From NCBI GenBank assembly GCA_964369915.1, contig CAYJGG010000033.1, positions 1-20,762 on the forward strand: a DNA stretch of 20,762 nucleotides, written 5' to 3'. Shown here in pieces: positions 13,507 to 20,757 of this stretch (the stretch's first letter is position 1; every line of letters begins with the position of its first letter). Made by a program: the position numbers and the translations under genes. Origin of the DNA: RGIG3102 sp964369915. GTDB taxonomy: Bacteria; Bacillota; Clostridia; Oscillospirales; Ruminococcaceae. The notes beneath the pieces are model-generated. The model saw only the letters and a program-made list of their open reading frames with translations, was not told where the DNA came from and did not search any database.

Positions 13507-14376
13507 TTATTTTGTGCTTTCGTATGCATTTTGCAGAGCATTCATAATATTAGTTGTATCAATAGTAACGCTTGCAGTTAAATCTGTTTTCCAGCTATCT
13601 TTATTAGGATTTAAACTATCATTTTCCATGCTATTAGTGTATTCATTATTATCCATAGTATCCATGCTATCACTTTGTGAATTACTTTGAGCCATACTAT
13701 CATCTATTTCAACTACTGAATTAGTATCAGCTTGTGAAGAATTATCTTCTGTTATTTCCAAAGCATAATTTTCGCTAGGGGTTATAGACCGAGAAGTGTC
13801 AGGGTATATATACCCTTCAGTGTAACTTGCATCATATCCATAAGGCTGTGTGTCGGCATAATTTGAATAGTAATCTGTGTTGTTTGAGGAATAGTTATTA
13901 TAGCTTGTTCTAGCTTTTGCATTAGGAGAAGATAAAAATGTTGTGATGTTTTTTCCCACCATATATTCTTCTAAGGCATCAATTTGTTCATACCACTCTT
14001 TACCAATAGGGCTAGCTTCCCTCATGCCATAATTATCGCCAAGCTCTTTTTTAGTTAAAACTTCACCTGCTACATAGTTTGATAATTGACCTTCGCCATC
14101 AAAATATATACTAGTTTCAACTTCATCAATATCGATTTTTTGTATAATTCCGTTTTCGTCTGCAATATAAGTTAAATAAGTTGTGCTAACGTTTGATAAT
14201 CCAGAAGAAGTGTCGGTATAACCATAGCTTTCAGAAGTAGTGGTGTAACTACCAGTTTTATGCGAATAGCTATCATAATCAACTAAATCTTCACTAATCA
14301 TATTATCATCAGATTGACAAGCTGTTAAAATAAGAATATTAGCAGATACAATTAAAAGTGCGATTATTTTTTTCAT
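13507..14376 (-). CDS. Ser/Asn/Tyr-rich lipoprotein with a split FMN-binding/immunogen-like domain
   Basis: The 289-aa protein starts with a lipoprotein signal peptide: K2-K3, a hydrophobic core, and lipobox L-T-A-C with acylated C20. Residues about 66-145 form a folded part with K-K-E-L-G-D-N-Y-G-M, S-P-I-G-K-E-W-Y-E-Q and M-V-G-K. This resembles, from memory, unnamed clostridial lipoproteins related to FMN-binding or major-membrane-immunogen (COG4939) proteins. In those, a D-L-T-A-S-V-T-I strand follows soon after V-G-K. Here that strand comes only at 265-272, after about 115 residues of low-complexity Ser/Asn/Asp/Tyr sequence. GAAAGGTAG precedes ATG. Function unknown; a location on the outer face of the membrane is well supported, the family call less so. 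Confidence 0.75.
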   Translation of the reverse strand: MKKIIALLIVSANILILTACQSDDNMISEDLVDYDSYSHKTGSYTTTSESYGYTDTSSGLSNVSTTYLTYIADENGIIQKIDIDEVETSIYFDGEGQLSNYVAGEVLTKKELGDNYGMREASPIGKEWYEQIDALEEYMVGKNITTFLSSPNAKARTSYNNYSSNNTDYYSNYADTQPYGYDASYTEGYIYPDTSRSITPSENYALEITEDNSSQADTNSVVEIDDSMAQSNSQSDSMDTMDNNEYTNSMENDSLNPNKDSWKTDLTASVTIDTTNIMNALQNAYESTK

Positions 14377-14433
14377 ATAATTCTACCTTTCTTAAAATAG
14401 TGATTTAATCATACTATAAACAAAAATCTTTAA

Positions 14434-14463
14434 ATTATACAAAATATCTTGCAGTGATATCAA
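14434..14463 (-). promoter_or_regulatory. Promoter for the lipoprotein gene
   Basis: On the minus strand, TTGATA (14463-14458), an 18-bp spacer, then TATAAT (14439-14434). It lies back to back with the reductase promoter. Confidence 0.55.
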
Positions 14464-14477
14464 AAATAATATATAAT
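14449..14477 (+). promoter_or_regulatory. Putative promoter for the Fe-S aldo/keto reductase
   Basis: TTGCAG (14449-14454; weak -35), a 17-bp spacer, then a perfect TATAAT (14472-14477). The perfect dyad at 14479-14497 begins one base after the -10 box. Confidence 0.45.
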
Positions 14478-14478
14478 T

Positions 14479-14497
14479 ATTTTATACGGTATAAAAT
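14479..14497. promoter_or_regulatory. Perfect 19-bp dyad, candidate operator
   Basis: ATTTTATACGGTATAAAAT has 9-bp arms that are exact reverse complements around a central G. It covers the expected transcription start of the aldo/keto reductase gene and ends just before its ribosome site (AAAGGATG), a typical position for a repressor site. The regulator is unknown. AT-rich DNA yields some dyads by chance, but a perfect 9-bp arm at this exact place is notable. Confidence 0.5.
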
Positions 14498-14518
14498 ATG
14501 TAAAGGATGGTTAAAATT

Positions 14519-15532
14519 ATGAAATATAATACTTTAGGAAAAACAAACTTAAAAGTTTCGGCTATTTCATTTGGTGGAATTCCAATTCAAAGAGATACAA
14601 TAGAAAACGCAAAAGAAGTTGTGGATAAATTGGAAGAATACGGAATGAATTATATTGATACTGCAAGAGGCTACACAGTTTCAGAAGAGTATATTGGTGC
14701 TGCTTTAAAAGGTAGACGTGAAAAATTTATAATAGCCACAAAAAGTACGGCAAGAGATTATGAATCAATGAAAAAAGATGTTGATATTAGTTTGTCTAAC
14801 TTGCAAACAGATTACATAGATGTTTACCAGTTTCATAATGCAAAAGCTGCTGATATAGATGTTATTTTTTCTGAAAATGGAGCATATAAAGCATTAAAAG
14901 AAGCAAAAGAAAATAAAAAAATTGGATTTATTGGAGCAACTTTCCATAATGTTGGTGCTTTAAAAAAAGCGATAGATTTATATGGAGATTTAATAGACAC
15001 AGTTATGTTTCCTTATAATATTGTTGAAGTGCATGGAGAAGAAGTTCTTTTAGAGGCAAAAGCAAAAGGAATTGCAACAATTGCTATGAAATCTTTAGCA
15101 GGGGGTAATTTAGAAAATTATGATTTAGCTTTAAGATTCATAGAAAAAAGCGGAGTTATCGATGTGCAAATACCTGGAATGGGCAATACAGAAGAAGTTG
15201 ATAAAAATGCAGCGGTTTTACACAATTTAAAGCCTTTGAGTGAAGAAGAAAAATTAGAAGTTTTAAAAATTAGAGAAGATTTAGGCAGTGAGTTTTGTAG
15301 AAGATGCGGATATTGTCTTCCTTGCACAGTTGGAATTGATATTCCATCAAATTTTGTTTTTAGAAATTATTTAGTAAGATATGAAGGGTTAGCAGATTGG
15401 GCAAGAAAAAGATTTAATGCATTAAACGCTACTGCAAAAGATTGTATTGAATGTGGAGAATGTGAAGCTAGGTGTCCATATGATTTACCAATAATAAAAA
15501 TGCTTAAAGAAGTGGCGATAGCTTTTAATTAA
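14519..15532 (+). CDS. Aldo/keto reductase with C-terminal ferredoxin-type Fe-S domain
   Basis: A two-part oxidoreductase of the COG1453 type. The TIM-barrel aldo/keto reductase (residues about 1-235) carries the tetrad D47, Y52, K75 and H106. The C-terminal domain (about 255-337) has cysteines C260, C263, C266, C269, then C309, C312, C315, C319 followed by Pro, enough for two 4Fe-4S clusters. It probably couples NAD(P)H or ferredoxin electrons to an unknown carbonyl or related substrate in the cytoplasm. I chose ATG at 14519 because AAAGGATG stands about 10 nt upstream and the protein then opens with M-K-Y-N-T-L-G-K-T, usual for the family; an ATG at 14507 overlaps that site. Confidence 0.92.
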   Translation: MKYNTLGKTNLKVSAISFGGIPIQRDTIENAKEVVDKLEEYGMNYIDTARGYTVSEEYIGAALKGRREKFIIATKSTARDYESMKKDVDISLSNLQTDYIDVYQFHNAKAADIDVIFSENGAYKALKEAKENKKIGFIGATFHNVGALKKAIDLYGDLIDTVMFPYNIVEVHGEEVLLEAKAKGIATIAMKSLAGGNLENYDLALRFIEKSGVIDVQIPGMGNTEEVDKNAAVLHNLKPLSEEEKLEVLKIREDLGSEFCRRCGYCLPCTVGIDIPSNFVFRNYLVRYEGLADWARKRFNALNATAKDCIECGECEARCPYDLPIIKMLKEVAIAFN

Positions 15533-15539
15533 AAAAATA

Positions 15540-15572
15540 AAAACCATTATCATTTATTGATAATGGTTTTTT
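15540..15572. terminator. Bidirectional terminator overlapping the end of cca
   Basis: AAAACCATTATCA (15540-15552), loop TTTAT, TGATAATGGTTTT (15558-15570), then further T on the + strand. A-rich sequence on the other side gives T for the minus strand. The loop and right arm contain the stop and last codons of the convergent cca gene. Confidence 0.85.
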
Positions 15573-16885
15573 ATATATTCTAAAATTATAGTTTTATCAT
15601 TTTCTAATTTTTCATCAATAACTAGTTGCAAAATATTTTGTAAAACTGTTTTTATATATGTTTTTTCAAAATTAAAAATGCTCAAATCATTTCCGTTTAT
15701 ACTAAGGTTTTTTAAGGTGTAACATTCATTATTATCGATAATTTCATTAGCTAAATTAATTATAGTTTCATATTTTTTTAAATTGTATGTATGATTTTTA
15801 GTTTTTGAAATATCATCTGCAATTTTAAAATCAATAAAAGAGAAAAATAAATCCTTGCCAAGACGATTTAATAATAATTTAATATTAGATTTTTTTAATC
15901 TTATTACATCATTATGATAATAAATAATTTTTGCTGCATTATCAATTATTTTATGATTAATCCCTTTATTATATAAAAAGTTTTTAATATAATTAAAGCT
16001 GAAAATTTGATGAGAATAAAAATGTGCAATGTTATTATTATCTATTGTTTTTGTGTATAATTTTCCAACATCGTGAAATAAAGCTGCAAGGCGAAGAGTT
16101 ATATCATTTTTAGAATTTTTAACCACATAGGCTGTATGATTTAATAAAGTGTAATCGTGATGTGGAGTTTCTTGATTAAAATCTTTCATGGCTATTAAAA
16201 AAGGGAAAATTATAGATAATATATCATAAAATTCAAGTATAGCTATATATGCATTATCAAGTTCTAGTATTTTAAATATTTCTTTAAATATGCGAGTTGA
16301 GGGGATTTTTTGCAGTAAATAAGCGTTTTCTCGCATTGCAATTAAAGTGTTAGTTTCAATAGTAAAGCCTAGTTTAATAGAAAATCTAATGGCACGAAGG
16401 ATACGAATAGGATCTTCTGTAAATCTTTGTTTACTATTTCCAACTGTTTTAATAATTTTATTTTCTAAATCACTTAAAGAATTATTATAATCTAGTAAGC
16501 CTTCATTTAAAGAATAGGCTAAACAATTTATAGAAAAATCTCTTCTAATTAAATCCTCTTTTAAACTACTAGCTGAATAAACTTCATCAGGATGACGATT
16601 ATCAGAATATTTCCCATCTTTTCTAAAAGAGGTTATCTGTATTTCATTTTTACCAACAACAAGCGTTAACGAAGAAAAACGAATACCAGTTTCGATTATT
16701 TTATCATCTTCAAAAACTATTTTCAAATCATTTATTGAAGCGTTCGTTGCTATATCAATATCATAAGAAGGGATGCTTAAAATGCTATCTCTTAAAAATC
16801 CACCAACGATGTAAGCAGAAAAACCAGCATTATTTAATTTTTTTAAAGCGTATACACCATAAGATGGAATATTTATATTTTTCAT
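15554..16885 (-). CDS. cca: CCA tRNA nucleotidyltransferase with HD domain
   Basis: Adds or repairs the 3'-CCA end of tRNAs from CTP and ATP without a template. In the 443-aa protein the class II nucleotidyltransferase head has V-G-G-F-L-R-D at 27-33 and the metal-binding D42-x-D44. R-R-D (114-116) and R-I-L-R-A-I-R-F complete the fingerprint. An HD phosphohydrolase-like domain follows (H-H-D at 242-244, H-D at 271-272). I chose the internal ATG (MKNINIP) because AAGGA lies 5 nt ahead; an ATG at 16900 would add five residues. The protein is very rich in Lys, Asn and Ile. The rubredoxin terminator lies just upstream of the start, so the source of its transcript is unclear. Confidence 0.93.
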   Translation of the reverse strand: MKNINIPSYGVYALKKLNNAGFSAYIVGGFLRDSILSIPSYDIDIATNASINDLKIVFEDDKIIETGIRFSSLTLVVGKNEIQITSFRKDGKYSDNRHPDEVYSASSLKEDLIRRDFSINCLAYSLNEGLLDYNNSLSDLENKIIKTVGNSKQRFTEDPIRILRAIRFSIKLGFTIETNTLIAMRENAYLLQKIPSTRIFKEIFKILELDNAYIAILEFYDILSIIFPFLIAMKDFNQETPHHDYTLLNHTAYVVKNSKNDITLRLAALFHDVGKLYTKTIDNNNIAHFYSHQIFSFNYIKNFLYNKGINHKIIDNAAKIIYYHNDVIRLKKSNIKLLLNRLGKDLFFSFIDFKIADDISKTKNHTYNLKKYETIINLANEIIDNNECYTLKNLSINGNDLSIFNFEKTYIKTVLQNILQLVIDEKLENDKTIILEYIKNHYQ

Positions 16886-16902
16886 TTTAATCCTTATCAT
16901 TC

Positions 16903-16935
16903 AAAAATAAGAGGCTGTAAACCAGCCTCTTATTT
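16903..16935 (-). terminator. Intrinsic terminator after rubredoxin
   Basis: AAATAAGAGGCTG (16905-16917), loop TAAAC, CAGCCTCTTATTT (16923-16935): a perfect 13-bp stem. Read on the minus strand it ends in TTTTT then G. It stops about 18 nt before the cca start codon. Confidence 0.88.
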
Positions 16936-16945
16936 GTTTTATTTT

Positions 16946-17107
16946 TTAATCTGCAATTTCAAATTGGTCTTTATTTACTCCACAAAGTGGGCAAACAAAA
17001 TCGTCGCTTAGTTCTTCAAATAGTGTGCCTGCTGGAATTGAAAGCTCATCATCGCCAAGTTCTTCATCATAAGTCCAAGCACAAATAACACATCCGTATT
17101 TAGCCAT
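16946..17107 (-). CDS. Rubredoxin
   Basis: A small one-iron electron carrier of anaerobes, passing electrons for example to rubrerythrin, superoxide reductase or flavodiiron proteins. Direct minus-strand translation gives 53 aa with no interruption. Two metal-binding knuckles are seen: Y-G-C6-V-I-C9 and C39-P-L-C42-G, with W11, Y13 and the family's D-D-F-V-C-P-x-C-G pattern. The protein is strongly acidic. AAAGGAGAT lies about 10 nt before ATG. It has its own consensus-like promoter and its own terminator, so it is a one-gene transcript, divergent from the DUF1846 gene. The first knuckle has C-A-W in place of the more usual C-G-Y, a mild variation. Confidence 0.95.
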   Translation of the reverse strand: MAKYGCVICAWTYDEELGDDELSIPAGTLFEELSDDFVCPLCGVNKDQFEIAD

Positions 17108-17145
17108 AAGTAGTATCTCCTTTACAATAAAGTTTTCTTATTTCG

Positions 17146-17174
17146 ATTTTATTACTCAAATTCAAATTTGTCAA
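17146..17174 (-). promoter_or_regulatory. Promoter for rubredoxin
   Basis: On the minus strand, perfect TTGACA (17174-17169), a 17-bp spacer, then TAAAAT (17151-17146). The leader is about 30 nt. Confidence 0.7.
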
Positions 17175-17269
17175 TAGGAAAAAATGAAAAATTTTGTGAT
17201 AATTTATACTTTGTATAACATTGCTAAAATTTTATAATTAAATATATAAAAAAAATATTAAATAGATAA

Positions 17270-17298
17270 TTGAAATTAACATTAAGTAATGATATAAT
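17270..17298 (+). promoter_or_regulatory. Promoter for the DUF1846 gene
   Basis: TTGAAA (17270-17275), a 17-bp spacer, then TATAAT (17293-17298) preceded by TGA, which also gives an extended -10. This is one of the best promoters in the window; the leader is about 35 nt. Confidence 0.7.
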
Positions 17299-17338
17299 TT
17301 TATAGTATTTTATTTTATAAGAAAGAAGGTGTAGTATA

Positions 17339-18826
17339 GTGTTTAAATTAGGCTTTAGTAATGAAATTTACATAGAAAAGCAAACGCACGAAATCAAAGA
17401 GAGAATTAATCAGTTTGATGGAAAACTTTATTTAGAGTTCGGTGGAAAATTATTTGATGATTATCATGCGTCAAGAGTTTTACCAGGTTTTGAGCCGGGC
17501 ACAAAAATTGAGTTATTACAATCGCTTAAAGATGAAGTTGAAATTATTATTTGCATTTCATCAGACGATATTGAAAAAACAAAAATTCGTGCAGATTTAG
17601 GAATTAGCTATGACATGGACGTTTTAAGACTAATCGATGAATTTGAAAATTTAGGGATTAAAGTTACTGGTGTGGTATTAACAAAATACAATTATCAAGC
17701 AGCGGCAGATAACTTTATAAGAAAACTACATAACTTAGGAGTGAAAAGTTATAAACATTACATTATACCAAATTACCCAACAGACGTTGAAACAATCGTT
17801 AGTGAAGAAGGTTATGGAAAAAATGAATATGTAAAAACAGAAAAACCTTTAGTTGTAGTAACTGCACCAGGGCCTGGCAGTGGAAAACTTGCTGTTTGCC
17901 TATCTCAGGTTTATCACGAGCATAAAAATAAAAAATTTGCAGGATATGCAAAATTTGAAACATTCCCAGTGTGGAATTTACCATTAAAACATCCTGTGAA
18001 TTTAGCTTACGAAGCTGCAACTGTTGATTTACTAGATTTAAATATGATAGATTCATATCATTTAGAAGCATATAATGAAACAGCGGTAAACTATAATAGG
18101 GATATTGAAGCCTTTCCAATAGTTAAAGCTATATTAAAAAGAATTACAGGAGATGAAGATTTTTATCGTTCTCCTACTGATATGGGCGTTAATATGGCAG
18201 GATATGCAATTACTGATGATGAAGCAACAAAATATGCATCAAATCAAGAAATTATGGCAAGATACTATGCAGGAATTTGCGAATATAAGCTAGGTGAAAT
18301 GAGTAAACAAGAAATTGATAAACTCGAAAATATTTTAGGACAACTCGAACTTCATCCTGAAATAGATAGAAAATGTATAATCCCAGCAAATAAAAAAGCA
18401 GAGGAATCAGGCAAGCCGTCTGTTGCAATAGAATTAAGAGATGGAATGATAATAACAGGTAAAGCCTCAGATGTTTTATCAGCTGCAAGTGCTGCAACTG
18501 TTAATGCATTAAAGTATTTAGCGGGAATAAATGATTCAATTCAATTAATTCCTCAATCAGTTTTAGAGCCTTTAATTGATATTAAAAAGAAGATGCTTTC
18601 TTCAAAAATGTCTTCTTTAAAATTAGATGATGTTATTTTAGCTTTATCAGTTTCACAATCAACAAACCCAACTATTAAAGCTGCTCTTGCTCAAATTCCA
18701 AAACTTAGAGGAACAGATTTACATTCATCTGTTATGCTAAGAACAGGCGATAAGACAACTCTTAAAAAATTAGGCGTAAGAGTTACAGAAAATGATATTT
18801 TCCCAGAAAATTCAATATACTTTTAA
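17339..18826 (+). CDS. DUF1846 (UPF0371) family protein
   Basis: A 495-aa cytoplasmic protein matching the conserved UPF0371/DUF1846 family: opening G-F-S-N-E-I-Y-I-E-K-Q, L-Y-L-E-F-G-G-K-L-F-D-D-Y-H-A-S-R-V-L-P-G, and a central A-P-G-P-G-S-G-K-L-A at 176-185 that looks like a phosphate-binding loop. Biochemical function is not established as far as I know; the loop suggests a nucleotide or phosphate ligand (inference). The start is GTG at 17339, with AAGAAGGTG about 8 nt ahead. A strong promoter and terminator make it a single-gene unit. Confidence 0.92.
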   Translation: MFKLGFSNEIYIEKQTHEIKERINQFDGKLYLEFGGKLFDDYHASRVLPGFEPGTKIELLQSLKDEVEIIICISSDDIEKTKIRADLGISYDMDVLRLIDEFENLGIKVTGVVLTKYNYQAAADNFIRKLHNLGVKSYKHYIIPNYPTDVETIVSEEGYGKNEYVKTEKPLVVVTAPGPGSGKLAVCLSQVYHEHKNKKFAGYAKFETFPVWNLPLKHPVNLAYEAATVDLLDLNMIDSYHLEAYNETAVNYNRDIEAFPIVKAILKRITGDEDFYRSPTDMGVNMAGYAITDDEATKYASNQEIMARYYAGICEYKLGEMSKQEIDKLENILGQLELHPEIDRKCIIPANKKAEESGKPSVAIELRDGMIITGKASDVLSAASAATVNALKYLAGINDSIQLIPQSVLEPLIDIKKKMLSSKMSSLKLDDVILALSVSQSTNPTIKAALAQIPKLRGTDLHSSVMLRTGDKTTLKKLGVRVTENDIFPENSIYF

Positions 18827-18830
18827 AATA

Positions 18831-18865
18831 AAAAATTGTAAGATGAAAAATCTTACAATTTTTTT
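18831..18865. terminator. Bidirectional terminator between the DUF1846 gene and the small membrane protein
   Basis: AAAAATTGTAAGAT (18831-18844), loop GAAAA, ATCTTACAATTTTT (18850-18863): a perfect 14-bp stem ending in seven T on the + strand, with an A-run on the other side. Confidence 0.88.
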
Positions 18866-19076
18866 ATTTATAATATTTTAATAATATTTTTAAATTAAAT
18901 CCTATTAATAAACCTAAAGAAATGCAAAAAACTAAAGCGGAAATTTTTAAAATACTTAAAACAAAAGCGCCGAATATAAATCCCAATACAGCTCCCCAAA
19001 ATAAAAAGATGAAAATATTTAATTCACAAAAATCTTTATAACCTTGTGCTTGTTTTAAAGTTTTAATAGTAATCAC
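18864..19076 (-). CDS. Small two-helix membrane protein, unrecognised (start uncertain)
   Basis: A 70-aa open frame with two hydrophobic helices (residues about 21-43 and 46-66), a Gly-rich turn (W-G-A-V-L-G-F-I-F-G-A) and a basic tail K-I-L-L-K-Y-Y-K. I recognise no family. The general look resembles small AtpI-like or glycine-zipper proteins, without a diagnostic motif. GTG at 19076 is the only usual start in the right place, but the Shine-Dalgarno-like AAAGTGG abuts it directly. A rarer ATT start a few codons later would be better spaced. The shared terminator exactly at its stop codon argues that the frame is a real gene. Confidence 0.55.
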   Translation of the reverse strand: MITIKTLKQAQGYKDFCELNIFIFLFWGAVLGFIFGAFVLSILKISALVFCISLGLLIGFNLKILLKYYK

Positions 19077-19159
19077 CCACTTTTATAGTTTATTACAATT
19101 AAATTATAATATAAAAAATAAAAATGATAATAGATATATTTTAACTAAATTATTAATTT

Positions 19160-20569
19160 TTAAATTAATAATGGCAAAATAGCTTGCGCTAACGCTAAAA
19201 ACACTAAAAATCCAAATGTGTCAGTTGTGGCAGTTAAAAAAACACCACTAGCCACAACGGGATCTAATTTAAATCGTTTTAAAATTAATGGGATAAAAAA
19301 ACCAAAGAAAGCGGCTATCATATAATTTGCAATCATAGCTAAAATAACTATTAAAGATAAATAAATATTTTGATAACGAACAAACATAATTAAAGCGGCA
19401 AGTGAGCCTGTTACTGTTGCGTTTAATATACTAACTAATATTTCTTTAAAAACAACTGCCCAATCGTCTTTTAAATTTATTTCATTTAAAGTTATTCTTC
19501 TTATAACAATAGATAAAGTTTGAGTACCCGCATTTCCACCCATTCCAGAAATAATAGGCATTATAGCAGTTAATGCAACAACTTGTGAAGTTGTGCTTTC
19601 AAATAAAGAGATAACAAAAGTGGCAAAAGACGCTGTTAGTAAATTCACCATAAGCCAAGGAAGTCTTGTTTTTATACTGCTTAAAATAGATGTGTCCTCT
19701 TCATCGCCTGCAACACCACCGAGTTTTAAAATATCTTCAGTTTGCTCTTCAACTAAAACATCGATAATATCATCAATAGTTATAATACCAAGCAAATGAT
19801 TTTTTCTATTAATAACAGGGACAACTTTTAAATCGTATTTTGAAACAAGATGAGAAACTTCTTCTTGATCCATTTCAGGAGTTACAGTGATGATATTATC
19901 GTCCATTATATCAAATAGAGTTTCATCGTCTTTTGCTATAAATATATCTCTTAAATCGGCAGCGCCTATAAGTTCTTTATTCTCATTTAAAACAAAGATG
20001 GTTTCAATAACTTCTGTTTTTGGTCCTATTTCTTTTATTTTTTGCAAACTGTCTATCGCTTTAAGTCGTGAACGAAGAGCGATATATTCAGTTGTCATAA
20101 TACCACCGGCAGTGTCTTCATCATATAAAAGCAGATGTTCAATGTCGATAGTATCATGTTTTTTCATTAAATTTAATAATTCTTTTTTCTTATTAATTCG
20201 AATTATTCCTAGAATATCAGCGATATCATCCTTAGACATATAATTAAATATATCTAAAATTTGCTTATTAGTAAGAAGATAGACAATTCTTTTTTGTAAA
20301 GATTCCTCGGCTTGCTCTAAAATACTCGCTATATGTTCAGTATAAGTTTTTTCAAAAAACAATAGTATTTCATCATCATCAAAATCTTCAAGCGCATAAG
20401 CTATATCAATAGCATAAACTGAATCAATAATATCATGTAAATCATTTAAATCACTATCTAATAAAAGCTTTTTTAAATCAACATCTATATTTGAATTATC
20501 GTTATCTTCTGCAATGATAGCATCTAATAATTCGATTTTTTCTTCGGATTTTTTTAATTTTTCATTCAT
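19160..20569 (-). CDS. mgtE: Magnesium channel/transporter MgtE
   Basis: Homodimeric Mg2+ channel of the cell membrane, gated by intracellular Mg2+ bound in its cytoplasmic domains. The 469-aa protein has the expected order: acidic N domain (about 1-140), two CBS domains (about 150-210 and 217-275, the second with V-I-N-R-K-N-H-L-L-G-I-I-T-I-D-D-I), then a plug helix and five membrane helices (about 305-469). Signatures are S-G-M-G-G-N-A-G-T-Q at 341-350 and T-A-T-T-D-T-F-G-F, whose D450 is the probable selectivity aspartate. The ribosome site AAAGGAGGGTG is very strong. The leader contains a large inverted repeat. Confidence 0.96.
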   Translation of the reverse strand: MNEKLKKSEEKIELLDAIIAEDNDNSNIDVDLKKLLLDSDLNDLHDIIDSVYAIDIAYALEDFDDDEILLFFEKTYTEHIASILEQAEESLQKRIVYLLTNKQILDIFNYMSKDDIADILGIIRINKKKELLNLMKKHDTIDIEHLLLYDEDTAGGIMTTEYIALRSRLKAIDSLQKIKEIGPKTEVIETIFVLNENKELIGAADLRDIFIAKDDETLFDIMDDNIITVTPEMDQEEVSHLVSKYDLKVVPVINRKNHLLGIITIDDIIDVLVEEQTEDILKLGGVAGDEEDTSILSSIKTRLPWLMVNLLTASFATFVISLFESTTSQVVALTAIMPIISGMGGNAGTQTLSIVIRRITLNEINLKDDWAVVFKEILVSILNATVTGSLAALIMFVRYQNIYLSLIVILAMIANYMIAAFFGFFIPLILKRFKLDPVVASGVFLTATTDTFGFLVFLALAQAILPLLI

Positions 20570-20615
20570 AATGCACCCTCCTTTTGATTAGCCTTACTCA
20601 TATAATCCGAACACG

Positions 20616-20724
20616 TTTTATAATAGTTAAATAGGCTCTCTATCTACGTTAAAGGCTTTTGCAAGGCGTAAAGCATTACTGCAAGCCTTTTCCTTGCTAT
20701 AAAACCTATTTAATTATTATAAAA
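20616..20724. repeat. 109-bp inverted repeat upstream of mgtE
   Basis: The left arm TTTTATAATAGTTAAATAGG (20616-20635) and right arm CCTATTTAATTATTATAAAA (20705-20724) are reverse complements at 19 of 20 positions; the exception is a G-U wobble if + strand RNA is folded. The 69-bp centre holds a second hairpin: AAAGGC, TTGC and GTAA on the left pair with TTAC, GCAA and GCCTTT on the right around loop AGCA. It may be a structured leader RNA or a small palindromic (MITE-like) insertion. I do not see the M-box riboswitch core. Confidence 0.7.
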
Positions 20725-20727
20725 TCT

Positions 20728-20757
20728 TTGACTTAAACCCCATAAATTTTTTATATA
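20728..20757 (+). promoter_or_regulatory. Possible outward promoter for a divergent gene beyond the window
   Basis: TTGACT (20728-20733), an 18-bp spacer, then TATATA (20752-20757). It would drive a rightward gene starting outside the window. Confidence 0.3.

Noticed and set aside
17170..17230. Second Rex operator (TTGTGATAATTTATAC region) near rubredoxin
   Set aside because: Only one half-site-like string; the opposite half is missing.
17799..18497. Leu/Gln-rich minus-strand frames inside the DUF1846 gene
   Set aside because: Shadow frames of a well-supported gene; no start signals and unnatural composition.
19149..19172. Perfect AT-only inverted repeat at the mgtE stop codon, considered as a terminator
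   Set aside because: ATTATTAATTT/AAATTAATAAT is all A/T and has no T-run after it on the minus strand, so termination is doubtful.
19593..20243. Ser/Ile-rich plus-strand frames inside mgtE
   Set aside because: Antisense shadows with no ribosome sites; mgtE is unambiguous.
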